A stretch of DNA of 64,000 bases from Gammaproteobacteria bacterium (GTDB taxonomy: Bacteria; Pseudomonadota; Gammaproteobacteria; Pseudomonadales; JAUIET01), in the NCBI GenBank assembly GCA_030431775.1, contig JAUIHW010000007.1:62001-126000 (forward strand), given 5' to 3'. How positions within the stretch are numbered: position 1 is the first letter of the stretch; every line of letters starts with the position of its first letter. The translations under genes and the position numbers were made by a program. Shown here piece by piece: positions 50,430 to 58,482 of the stretch. Under the pieces are notes generated by a model. It was not told where the DNA came from and did not search any database. It saw nothing but the letters and a program-made list of their open reading frames with translations.

Positions 50430-51609
50430 GATCCAGCCTGGGTTTAATGAACTGATTAAAGTATTCGCCGTATTGGTCACGAATGCCCTGTTCAGAGAGA
50501 CCATACTCCTCCAGAGTGTATTCATGCGTCGGCCGGTCTTCGCGTTTGTTTGCCTCCCGGTGCTCCTGCATGGCCAAATGGGCTTCTGGAGTCAATTGCA
50601 TGCCGAGGAATTGATACAGAGCTTCGATGACAGCAAAGGGCTGTTTGACGGAATCTTCAAACCAGACATCATAGAACTGCTCATTTCGCTGTTGTCGGAT
50701 GACCAGTGTGTTGCGCATGCCTTCAGCAAACAGGTTTGACCATTCATTCGCGACGGCGATTTTATCGACTGTGTCCGAGCAGGTGATCCACAAGTTGTAC
50801 ATCATGCTGGTCACCGACGGCACGGAAAGCGCGGGGTCGCGGTGCGTGGCAATAATCTGTGCATCTGGAAACACCGTCAGCAATTCACCCATGAAATGCA
50901 GGTGATGCGGTGCCTTCAGCAGCCAGCGTTGTGCGTTTTCGCCACGTTGTTTCTTCTGCCACTGCAGACATTGCAATAATCGGTACAGGTAGTGGTAGGC
51001 CGGAAGATTGTCATTGCTGCCAACAAATTGGGTGTAGCTGGGTACGTTCATGTAAGCATTCGGAACATAGCTGTAAAAGCTGTGTTCCAGCAACATGATT
51101 TCCTCATCGGCACCCTTCGGGTCCATCGGGTGGATGGCAGCGATTTCCGGGTTGGCCTCCAGCAAGGCGTCGACCTCGGCAGTTGCTTCTATGAGGCGCT
51201 GGTCCGCCACGTTTGGCTCCCAATCCATATATGGTGCTGGATTGCGCACTTCAAACCAAAGCGGGGCAAAAAAACGATTATCGTTTGCCAGAATACGGTG
51301 CAACATGGTGGTCCCGGTGCGGGCCAGTCCGACAATAATTGCCGGTGCCAGCACAATCTCCTCCAGAATTTCCGGGTGCCGTTGAATCCACGCTTCAAGC
51401 CGCAGGCGATTTTTGAGAATATTCAGCAGGCGCTGTACCTGGGTGGAGCGACCGGCCTCATTCAGTTTGGCCTCGTTGTTCATCGCTTTCACCAAAACGG
51501 CAAATGCCGGGCGAAAATTAGGGTCACCAAAATTGTCCAGGCCGGTTTGCCGGACGGCCTCAGCCAACAGGCTGTCACAATCTAATTGTAAAGAATTAAT
51601 TTCTTTCAT
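50422..51609 (-). CDS. Sulfotransferase-family protein
   Basis: A 395-residue cytoplasmic protein with the PAPS-binding P-loop-like motif IIVGLARTGTTMLHRIL (94-101 core), then FEVRNPAPYMDWEP, and a second conserved part WLLKAPHHLHFMGELLTVFPDAQIIATHRDP that supplies the 3'-phosphate-binding Arg/Ser region. It would transfer sulfate from PAPS to a hydroxyl; the acceptor is unknown. It is 23 nt downstream of the DUF1214 gene and overlaps pldA by 8 nt, so all three are probably one transcript. Confidence 0.87.
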   Translation of the reverse strand: MKEINSLQLDCDSLLAEAVRQTGLDNFGDPNFRPAFAVLVKAMNNEAKLNEAGRSTQVQRLLNILKNRLRLEAWIQRHPEILEEIVLAPAIIVGLARTGTTMLHRILANDNRFFAPLWFEVRNPAPYMDWEPNVADQRLIEATAEVDALLEANPEIAAIHPMDPKGADEEIMLLEHSFYSYVPNAYMNVPSYTQFVGSNDNLPAYHYLYRLLQCLQWQKKQRGENAQRWLLKAPHHLHFMGELLTVFPDAQIIATHRDPALSVPSVTSMMYNLWITCSDTVDKIAVANEWSNLFAEGMRNTLVIRQQRNEQFYDVWFEDSVKQPFAVIEALYQFLGMQLTPEAHLAMQEHREANKREDRPTHEYTLEEYGLSEQGIRDQYGEYFNQFIKPRLDHA

Positions 51610-51632
51610 TTCAGTAGGTTAGTTGATTAATA

Positions 51633-52724
51633 TTATCTGTTTTCTAGCTTAATCACGTCACAATTCACTGGGAATTGCCCCGCTTCCTGCAACTCGATCC
51701 AACGCCATAACATGCCACCCTGGTCATGGCCGCAGGTCTCAATCCAATTGGGGTACTGGTTTCCGGGGTCGCGATGTGCAACCAACAAGGTAACCGAGCC
51801 ATCTTCGTTGTGCGCAGCGGTGTGCTGGTTAAATGACACAGTATGATAGCGATAATCCAACGACTCCATCCAATAATTGGACAGCTGGAAATTCCAGGTC
51901 GTGCACCTGGGAATACGCGGGGCGTGAATCCGCAGTGCTTCGTCCGGCGCCAGTTTCCAGTAGCTTTGCAGGTAGTGGATGCTGGCATCCCCTCCCGCGC
52001 GCTGACACTTCTCCTGATCGTCGTAGGGTAGTTGGTTAATATGCTTTGAATAGTTCTGCATCCAGCCAGCGAACAGTGCGGCCGTACCGTTTACAAATTC
52101 AGCGCTCGCAGCCAACCGCTGCATAAACTCTGCCGGCACCAGCTGGTCACTGCCCTGGGGATTCAGGCACTCGATCTCATAGCTGGCCGGCACTTCAGTT
52201 TCTCGGTCGTTAAAGGTTTGGCGTACGATTAGGCTGTTGCTGTGCTCGGTCATCGGTAGCCAGTTTTTGGTTTGCGGTGTTCGGCTCACCAGAATCTCAA
52301 AGCGCCCATCGGCGTCAATTTCCAGGTCAGCCGCCTCTAGCTGGCCCGTTGGCTCCATGGTGCCAGTGGTCTGGTAGCCACCGGCCTTGGTACCAAAACT
52401 CATGTAGTGTACCGTTCCGCGGTGGCCGCGAATGCGGTAATCCAAGCGCCCATCCAGGTTGGCATTGTGGTAAATGTTGTCGGGGTTGTCGTTACCGATT
52501 TTAATGGTCTCGTTAGCCAACTGGAAAAACCGGGGATAGCTGGGGTTAGCGGACTCCACCTGACTTTCCAGACCAGCACGCAGTACGCGAGTTAAATAAC
52601 GAAAGCCTTCCGCTCGGTTAAAGGCGTCCTGCGGTGATGAACTGTGCTGAATGATTTCGCCAGCTTCTTTCAGGCGGTCGCAAAAGTCGTTCCAACTCTG
52701 CACCAATTCTTGCTCTTCGTTCAT
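51633..52724 (-). CDS. DUF1214-domain protein
   Basis: A 363-residue protein without signal peptide. The C-terminal portion (PRCTTWNFQLSNYWMESLDYR, VAHRDPGNQYPNWIETCGHDQGGMLWRW) is typical of DUF1214, a family of unknown biochemical role; an N-terminal helical part (WNDFCDRLKEAGEIIQ) precedes a beta-rich middle. The ATG at 52724 is chosen; more upstream in-frame codons would run through the divergent SDR gene. It heads the minus-strand operon with the sulfotransferase and pldA, and is divergent from the SDR gene. Confidence 0.8.
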   Translation of the reverse strand: MNEEQELVQSWNDFCDRLKEAGEIIQHSSSPQDAFNRAEGFRYLTRVLRAGLESQVESANPSYPRFFQLANETIKIGNDNPDNIYHNANLDGRLDYRIRGHRGTVHYMSFGTKAGGYQTTGTMEPTGQLEAADLEIDADGRFEILVSRTPQTKNWLPMTEHSNSLIVRQTFNDRETEVPASYEIECLNPQGSDQLVPAEFMQRLAASAEFVNGTAALFAGWMQNYSKHINQLPYDDQEKCQRAGGDASIHYLQSYWKLAPDEALRIHAPRIPRCTTWNFQLSNYWMESLDYRYHTVSFNQHTAAHNEDGSVTLLVAHRDPGNQYPNWIETCGHDQGGMLWRWIELQEAGQFPVNCDVIKLENR

Positions 52725-52818
52725 GGTGTTGACGCTGATGTGTTTGTTGGCGCATTGTAGCAGCCGCCAGCCGGTTGTATTGCTAGCAAACCGGCAAAAT
52801 TGTATGACGGAGACGACA

Positions 52819-53598
52819 ATGAAGAAGGCGGGCATACCCAATTTTTCCACTGACTTAAGCGGCCGGGTTGCACTGGTGACTGGGGCTACTTCTGGCTTGG
52901 GCGAGCGCTTTGCACACGTGCTGGCGGCGTGTGGCGCTTCGGTGGCTGCTGTTGGTCGACGTGCCGAGAAACTGGCCGACCTGGCGCAAGGCATTCGTGA
53001 TGCCGGTGGCGTCTGCGAACCGATAACAATGGATGTTTCCGACCGAACGCAAATCCGTGACGGTCTGCAACGCATTCAATCTCTTCTCGGAACCGTGGAC
53101 ATCCTGATCAATAATGCCGGCATTGTTGATGCCAGGCACGCTACCAAAATTGACGACGAGCTATTTGACCGGGTGATGAACACCAATCTGGAAGGCCCGT
53201 GGTTTTTGGCCTGTGGTGTGGCCGAGCGATTGATGCAGGAAAAGAAACCCGGGCGGATAGTCAATATCTCGTCGATAGCCGCGTTCAATACGCAAGCGGG
53301 CATGCCGCAAGCTCTGTATGTCACGACCAAGGGCGCGATTGTGCGCATGACCGAAGCGATGGCGGTCGAATGGGCGAAATTCAATATCAATGTCAATGCC
53401 ATCGCCCCGGGCACTTTCCGCTCGGAGATGGTGGACGGCATGCTTGAGCGGGTGGGGGACATCAGTCAGTATTTTCCCCGCCAGCGAATTTGCGAACCGG
53501 AGGAGATGGACAGCACGCTTTTGTTTCTGGTGTCACCTTCCTCCGCATGCGTCACTGGAACCTGCATCAAAATTGATGATGGCCAATTGGGGCGTTAG
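52819..53598 (+). CDS. Short-chain dehydrogenase/reductase
   Basis: A 259-residue classical SDR. The NAD(P)-binding TGATSGLG motif is at 21-28, NNAG at 98-101, and the catalytic Ser152, Tyr167 and Lys171 are in NISSIAAF...YVTTKGA. The ARRRAEKL-like region after strand 2 (GRRAEKLADL) favours NADP. The ATG at 52819 follows GGAG with 6-nt spacing; one five codons upstream (52804) is also possible. It is divergent from the DUF1214-sulfotransferase-pldA operon, with 94 nt between them, so it may share their control. Its substrate is unknown. Confidence 0.88.
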   Translation: MKKAGIPNFSTDLSGRVALVTGATSGLGERFAHVLAACGASVAAVGRRAEKLADLAQGIRDAGGVCEPITMDVSDRTQIRDGLQRIQSLLGTVDILINNAGIVDARHATKIDDELFDRVMNTNLEGPWFLACGVAERLMQEKKPGRIVNISSIAAFNTQAGMPQALYVTTKGAIVRMTEAMAVEWAKFNINVNAIAPGTFRSEMVDGMLERVGDISQYFPRQRICEPEEMDSTLLFLVSPSSACVTGTCIKIDDGQLGR

Positions 53599-53609
53599 CG
53601 GAATGGTTT

Positions 53610-54728
53610 TCAGCGCACTAACGCAGCCGATTTGATCTGTGCCCACACGCGCTTTCCTGGGTGCAGAGAAAGCTGATTGACAGAGCGCCTGGTGAGCCTG
53701 GCAATGAAATATTCCCGGCCGGCTTTCAGGCGCACCAGAGTAACGGCCGACTGTTGATTGTTTGTGGCGATCTCATCCACTACTGCCGCGACCCGATTCA
53801 GAATGCTACTGTCCTGCTGTAGTGACAATGTCAGACTAACATCACGAGCCAGGATTCGCAGACGGACTGTACTGCCCAAGGGCTCGTCATTGTCCTGGGT
53901 CCACAGTTCACCGCCATCAAAACCGACCCGAATGAGCCGCCAGTCTTGCTCGCGCTCAATGACGGTTGCCTGCACAATGACACCGGGTTCATCACCAGGC
54001 AGCAACGGCAGGTCGAGACGGGAGAATATGTTGGCTGGCAGACCTTCATCAACTACCCGACCCTTATCAAGCAGAATGACATGGTCGGCCAGACGAGCTA
54101 TTTCTTCAACCGAGTGACTGACATAGATAATCGGCGTGTTGTAACTGGCGTGTAATTCCTCAAGATAGGGGAGAATGTCGCGCTTGCGCTCATTGTCCAG
54201 TGAGGCGAGTGGTTCATCCATTAACAGAACTTCCGGATTGACCATAATAGCCCGTGCAATTGCAACGCGCTGTCGCTCACCACCGGATAACTCGTGTGGA
54301 TATCGATGTAAAAAAGGTGTGATATCGAGCAAGGATGCAATCCGCTGTTGTTGCGCAGGATCCGGCTGCCCGGAAGCTCTTTTACGTGCAAAATCGAGAT
54401 TGCGCTGCACGCTAAGGTGTTCAAATAGGCTGGCTTCCTGAAAGACATAGCCGATAGGGCGCTGATGAGTGGGCAGTTGATAATGCTGGTCCTGCCAAAT
54501 CTTGCCTTTGACAATAAGCTTTCCTGGCTGAGCCTGTTCCAGACCCGCGATACAGCGAAGCAGGCTGGTCTTGCCTGAACCGGAAGGCCCGAACACGCCG
54601 GTAATTCCTTTGCCCGGTATGGTCAGATCCACATCGAGCTGAAACGCAGAACCGTAATCCAATTGCAGCCTGGCTTGAATGGGAGCTTGCCCGCGATCGT
54701 TCAATGTATTGCTCAACGACTCGGCCAT
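53610..54728 (-). CDS. modC: Molybdate ABC transporter ATP-binding protein
   Basis: A 372-residue ABC ATPase: Walker A GPSGSGKTS, Q-loop FQEAS, signature LSGGERQRVAIARA, Walker B VLLMDEPLASLD, switch His in IYVSHSVEE. A C-terminal regulatory extension follows with molybdate/tungstate-binding (TOBE/Mop-like) sequence (about 295-365, with VVDEIATNNQQSAVTLVRLKAG and ARLTRRSVNQLSLHPGKRVWAQIKSAALV). It overlaps modB by 16 nt, and its 3' end is 11 nt from the convergent SDR gene. Confidence 0.95.
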   Translation of the reverse strand: MAESLSNTLNDRGQAPIQARLQLDYGSAFQLDVDLTIPGKGITGVFGPSGSGKTSLLRCIAGLEQAQPGKLIVKGKIWQDQHYQLPTHQRPIGYVFQEASLFEHLSVQRNLDFARKRASGQPDPAQQQRIASLLDITPFLHRYPHELSGGERQRVAIARAIMVNPEVLLMDEPLASLDNERKRDILPYLEELHASYNTPIIYVSHSVEEIARLADHVILLDKGRVVDEGLPANIFSRLDLPLLPGDEPGVIVQATVIEREQDWRLIRVGFDGGELWTQDNDEPLGSTVRLRILARDVSLTLSLQQDSSILNRVAAVVDEIATNNQQSAVTLVRLKAGREYFIARLTRRSVNQLSLHPGKRVWAQIKSAALVR

Positions 54729-55405
54729 AGACTGGCAGTTGACCGGCTTTGAACAGAGTACAGACCGAGCAGTATCAGAAAGGAGAAAACCAACATAATC
54801 GCAGCCAGGGAATGCGCGTTGGCATATTGCAAAGCTTCAACATGGTCATAAATTTCAACCGAAACCACCCGCGTTTCGCCGGGAATACTGCCGCCAATCA
54901 TCAACACCACACCGAATTCTCCAATGGTGTGAGCAAAGCCTAGCACGGCAGCTGTCACATAACCGCCACGGCTCAAAGGCAGAACCACGGTAATGAAGCG
55001 GTCCAGCGGGCCAGCGCGTAAGGTTGCGGCAACTTCAAGCGGGCGTTTCCCCAATGCAAGAAATGCATTCTGTAGCGGTTGAACTACAAAAGGCATGGAA
55101 TAGAGCAGGGAAGCAATCACCAGGCCGGTAAATGTGAAGGGCAGGGTTCCCAGCCCCAACCAAGTGGTAATTTCCCCGATAAAGCCCTGCGGACCCATGG
55201 CGACCAGCAGATAAAACCCCAGCACGGTGGGTGGCAATACCAGCGGCAGCGCGACCACGGCATTGACCGTTCCGCGCCAGCTTGATCGAGTGGTTGCTAA
55301 CCACCAGGCCAGCGGCGTGCAGAGTACCAGCAGTATTACGGTGACTGTTCCAGCCAGTTTCAGGCTCAGTACTATCGCTGCGAGATCGGTATCTGATAAG
55401 GTCAT
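54713..55405 (-). CDS. modB: Molybdate ABC transporter permease
   Basis: A 230-residue inner-membrane permease with five to six hydrophobic helices. The EAA-type cytoplasmic loop that contacts ModC is EVAATLRAGPLDRFITVVLPLSRGG, and PLVLPPTVLGFYLLVAMG is characteristic of ModB. It overlaps modA by 4 nt and modC by 16 nt, forming a compact modABC operon. Confidence 0.95.
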   Translation of the reverse strand: MTLSDTDLAAIVLSLKLAGTVTVILLVLCTPLAWWLATTRSSWRGTVNAVVALPLVLPPTVLGFYLLVAMGPQGFIGEITTWLGLGTLPFTFTGLVIASLLYSMPFVVQPLQNAFLALGKRPLEVAATLRAGPLDRFITVVLPLSRGGYVTAAVLGFAHTIGEFGVVLMIGGSIPGETRVVSVEIYDHVEALQYANAHSLAAIMLVFSFLILLGLYSVQSRSTASLWPSR

Positions 55406-56211
55406 TGTTGCTGTATGCCGCTGTGGCTGGGTGCGCGGTAACCATGAGCCTCCATAATACGGGCCGCACGCTCACTGCGCACAAAGGTGAGAAACTCCCT
55501 GGCGGCATCGGAGTCTGCCGCATGGGCCAGCAACACGGCGTCCTGACGGATAGTGCGATGTAGCGTTGCAGGAACCCGCCATATACTTTGGGCCGCAACG
55601 GACTCCAGGGGGGTCAACTGCGACAGGGCCACAAATCCAAGATCAGCATTGCCGCTTGCAACAAACTGAAAGGTTTGGGCAATATTCTCACCCAGGACCC
55701 GCTTCGAGCGGGTCTGCTCGAGCAAGCCCAGGTTTTGCAGGACATCATCAGCTGCTGTGCCATACGGTGCGAACCGCGGGTTGGCAAGTGCCAGGCGCTG
55801 AAACTCACCGGTTAACAGCAGTTCTTTTACCGAAGTGCCGGCTGGTTTGCTGCCTGACCAGAGCAGCAGGGCACCCAGTGCATAGGTAAACCGGGTGCCA
55901 GACTGCGCCAGACCCCGCTGTTCCAGAGCCAGCGGTTTTTCCTGGTCGGCGGAGAAAAACAGGTCGAAGGGAGCGCCATGGACGATTTGTGCGTACAGTT
56001 TGCCGGAAGAACCCAGACTTACCGTCAGTGTGTAAGCGCTGTCCTCTGAAAACTGCTCTGCCAGCACTTTCATAGGCCGAGCAAAGTTTGCAGCCACAGC
56101 CACCCGGATATCCGCAGCCTGTGCCAGCAGGCTGGTCGGCAACAGGATGACAGTAAGCAGAAAACACGCGCGTTTTAACACAGCAGATCTCGATGACTCA
56201 GCAAAACACAT
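55402..56211 (-). CDS. modA: Molybdate ABC transporter substrate-binding protein
   Basis: A 269-residue periplasmic binding protein with a signal peptide (about 14-32, ending LLAQA). The mature part begins ADIRVAVAANFARPMKVLAEQF, followed by LTVSLGSSGKLYAQIVHGAPFDLFFSAD, the serine-containing oxyanion-binding loop, and NPRFAPYGTAADDVL, NADLGFVALSQL. The ATG at 56211 is chosen because it places the signal sequence correctly; longer in-frame starts run into the divergent TonB receptor. It is the first gene of modABC and lies 159 nt from that divergent receptor. Confidence 0.93.
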   Translation of the reverse strand: MCFAESSRSAVLKRACFLLTVILLPTSLLAQAADIRVAVAANFARPMKVLAEQFSEDSAYTLTVSLGSSGKLYAQIVHGAPFDLFFSADQEKPLALEQRGLAQSGTRFTYALGALLLWSGSKPAGTSVKELLLTGEFQRLALANPRFAPYGTAADDVLQNLGLLEQTRSKRVLGENIAQTFQFVASGNADLGFVALSQLTPLESVAAQSIWRVPATLHRTIRQDAVLLAHAADSDAAREFLTFVRSERAARIMEAHGYRAPSHSGIQQQ

Positions 56212-56291
56212 AGTGTCTCGTAAGCTGTTTATTGTGGCAACAAATGTTGGACCGCTGCGTTGAGTTTGTGAGCACCGACATGGTACTGCAC

Positions 56292-56308
56292 TGCGACAAT
56301 ATGTCGCA
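56292..56308. promoter_or_regulatory. Palindromic operator candidate in modA/TonB-receptor gap
   Basis: TGCGACA-ATA-TGTCGCA has 7-bp perfect inverted arms. It is 81 bp from the modA start and 63 bp from the receptor start, close to a candidate -10 for the receptor (TAAAAT, 56331-56336). It does not match the E. coli ModE consensus I know. A shared regulator of both transcripts is an inference. Confidence 0.5.
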
Positions 56309-56370
56309 TTCCATCCACTGACGCATTCTTTAAAATTGAGAGCTTTAGCTGTAATTGATGGGGAAATTCT

Positions 56371-58440
56371 ATGCGATGGATGGCAGCAATCTTGACACCG
56401 CTGATAACGCTCTGTGCACACGCTGAGCATGACCACAGCAGTGTTGAGGAAGTACTGGTGCATGGCATGCGCCCGATCGGACTACAACCCCTGCAGCTGG
56501 CCGATACTCTGCAAGCCGCGGCTGACAGCGCTGAACTTTTGAAGAAAGCACCTGGCGCCAATGTTAATCGCAATGGTCCGCTAACCGGCATCGCACAGTA
56601 CCGCGGACTATTTGGTGACCGGATCAGTGTGCGTCTGGACGGCGCACCGGTGTTGACCGGTGGGCCGAATGCCATGGATGCACCCTTATCCTATGCCTCC
56701 CCAGGTTTACTGAAAGGGTTGACCGTTCACCGCGGTTTAGCCCCGGTTGATGTGGCGCAGGAAAGCCTTGGCGGGCATATTGAAGCCAGCCTGAACCGCG
56801 GTGATTTTCAACGCGAAGAGCAGGGCGTATTGCGCGGTTTTGTCGATTCGGGCTACACCGCTAATGGTGACCGTCTGGCCAGCAACCTGCAACTCGTGGC
56901 GGCAAATGAGCAACACAAAGTGGCATTGGTTGCGGCGCATGAAGAGGGTAATGATGTCGAGGCCGGAAATGATGTGAAGCTTGCGGGAACCCATTACCAG
57001 CGTGACCGTTTCGATCTGAGCTACGCCTGGCACAGTGGTCCCAGCAACGGCGAACTGTTTGTGGGCCGCCTGGACACTCGAGACAGCGGTACCCCGGCAT
57101 TACCCATGGACATCCAGTTCATAGAAACCGACATGGCTGGGATTCGACTTGGCCACGAACTGGAAGGTCTGCGACTGACCGCCCGGCTCAACTGGGCGGA
57201 TGTAGAACATGTCATGGATAATTTCAGCTTTCGCCAGGCGCCAGCCAGTATGATGCGTTTCCGCTCTACGCTTGCGACAGGCGATTCCGTGAACTGGGCC
57301 GTGCAGGCCAGGTGGTCCAAATTGCCCGGACAGCTTACGCTTGGCCATGATGGTCGCTATGAAGGCCACAGTGCGACCATCAGCAACCCTAACAGTGCAG
57401 CATTTGAAATCCTTAATTTCAACAATGCGCAGCGCAGGGGCCTGGGCCTTTTTCTCAACTGGCAAGGTGATATTGCCGATTGGCAGTTACAAAGCGGAGT
57501 GCGCTGGAACCATATTGCCTTGACCAGCGATCCCGTCGCAGCCAGTGGCATGATGGGTATGATGGGCGAGCTCGCAGGCGGCATTGCCCAGCGTTTTAAT
57601 TCCAACGATTTGGACCGCGATTACAGTACGTTTGATGTGGTTATCAAGGCGGTAAGGGCGCTCAACGAGCAGCTGACGCTGCAGTTTGATCTGGGGCAAA
57701 AAAATCGTGCGCCTTCTTATCAGGAACGCTATCTCTGGTTGCCGATGCCGGCAACCGCTGGCCTCGCTGATGGGCGCAGTTATTTGGGCAACCTGTCGCT
57801 CAGTGCGGAAACCGCCCGCGAGATCAATCTTGGCCTGAGCTGGAGCGGAGACAATTTTAGTTTTGAACCGCAGCTTTTTTACCGCCGAATTGACGATTAC
57901 ATCCAGGGCGTGCCCGCCAGTGAAGCGGCGGCCAATCAGCTAAGCCAAATGATGAGTGGTAATAGCGCGTTGCTGTTCGATAACGTCGATGCAGAAATGT
58001 TTGGTGTTGATGCAGCGGCGAATTATCGAATCAATGAGAGTTGGGCGCTCAGCAGCGTGTGGAGTTATGTGCGCGGCAAGCGACGCGATGGAAGTGACAA
58101 CCTGTATCGCATTGCCCCGCCCAATCTTCGCCTGGCATTGCATTATGAGTTCACGCGCGGTGGTGCAATGCTGGAGACGGTGCTGGTTTCCCGACAAAGC
58201 AAGGTGTCTGAATTTAACCAGGAGCAGGAAAGTCCGGGTTATGGGCTACTGAACCTCGCCGCAAACTGGGCACCCACACCGCACTGGGAGCTGCGTGCCG
58301 GAGTGCGTAACTTGCTTGACAAACAGTATGCTGACCACCTGGCTGCCTATAATCGCAACGGTTTCAGTGACATCGCAACCGGCGAACGGCTCGCAGGCCT
58401 CGGCCGCGAAGGCTATGTAGCGGTGCAATATCAGTGGTAA
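56371..58440 (+). CDS. TonB-dependent receptor (metal or oxyanion uptake candidate)
   Basis: A 689-residue outer-membrane receptor. The signal peptide is MRWMAAILTPLITLCAHA, followed by EHDHSSVEEVLVHG (TonB-box region), a plug with QYRGLFGDRISVRLDGAPVLTGGPNAMDAPLSY and GLAPVDVAQESLGGHIEASL, and a barrel ending in EGYVAVQYQW. The MDAPLSY region and YADHLAAYNRNGF near the end recall copper receptors of the OprC/NosA type, and Met-rich stretches occur (ASGMMGMMGELAGG near 394-402, QMMSGNS). Its position, divergent from modABC across one operator-like palindrome, also allows a molybdenum-complex substrate. The substrate is undecided. The ATG follows GGGGAAATTCT. Confidence 0.85.
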   Translation: MRWMAAILTPLITLCAHAEHDHSSVEEVLVHGMRPIGLQPLQLADTLQAAADSAELLKKAPGANVNRNGPLTGIAQYRGLFGDRISVRLDGAPVLTGGPNAMDAPLSYASPGLLKGLTVHRGLAPVDVAQESLGGHIEASLNRGDFQREEQGVLRGFVDSGYTANGDRLASNLQLVAANEQHKVALVAAHEEGNDVEAGNDVKLAGTHYQRDRFDLSYAWHSGPSNGELFVGRLDTRDSGTPALPMDIQFIETDMAGIRLGHELEGLRLTARLNWADVEHVMDNFSFRQAPASMMRFRSTLATGDSVNWAVQARWSKLPGQLTLGHDGRYEGHSATISNPNSAAFEILNFNNAQRRGLGLFLNWQGDIADWQLQSGVRWNHIALTSDPVAASGMMGMMGELAGGIAQRFNSNDLDRDYSTFDVVIKAVRALNEQLTLQFDLGQKNRAPSYQERYLWLPMPATAGLADGRSYLGNLSLSAETAREINLGLSWSGDNFSFEPQLFYRRIDDYIQGVPASEAAANQLSQMMSGNSALLFDNVDAEMFGVDAAANYRINESWALSSVWSYVRGKRRDGSDNLYRIAPPNLRLALHYEFTRGGAMLETVLVSRQSKVSEFNQEQESPGYGLLNLAANWAPTPHWELRAGVRNLLDKQYADHLAAYNRNGFSDIATGERLAGLGREGYVAVQYQW

Positions 58441-58482
58441 GAAACAGCTTCTGCTAAACCAACAGCTGCTACTATAGGTTCC

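Noticed and set aside
50992-51585. 197-codon frame on the plus strand opposite the sulfotransferase
   Set aside because: Antisense shadow of a conserved gene with better codon and motif support.
51633-53075. Longer DUF1214 protein starting near 53075
   Set aside because: The extra 117 codons run antisense through the SDR catalytic gene and give a low-complexity, signal-like sequence without family likeness.
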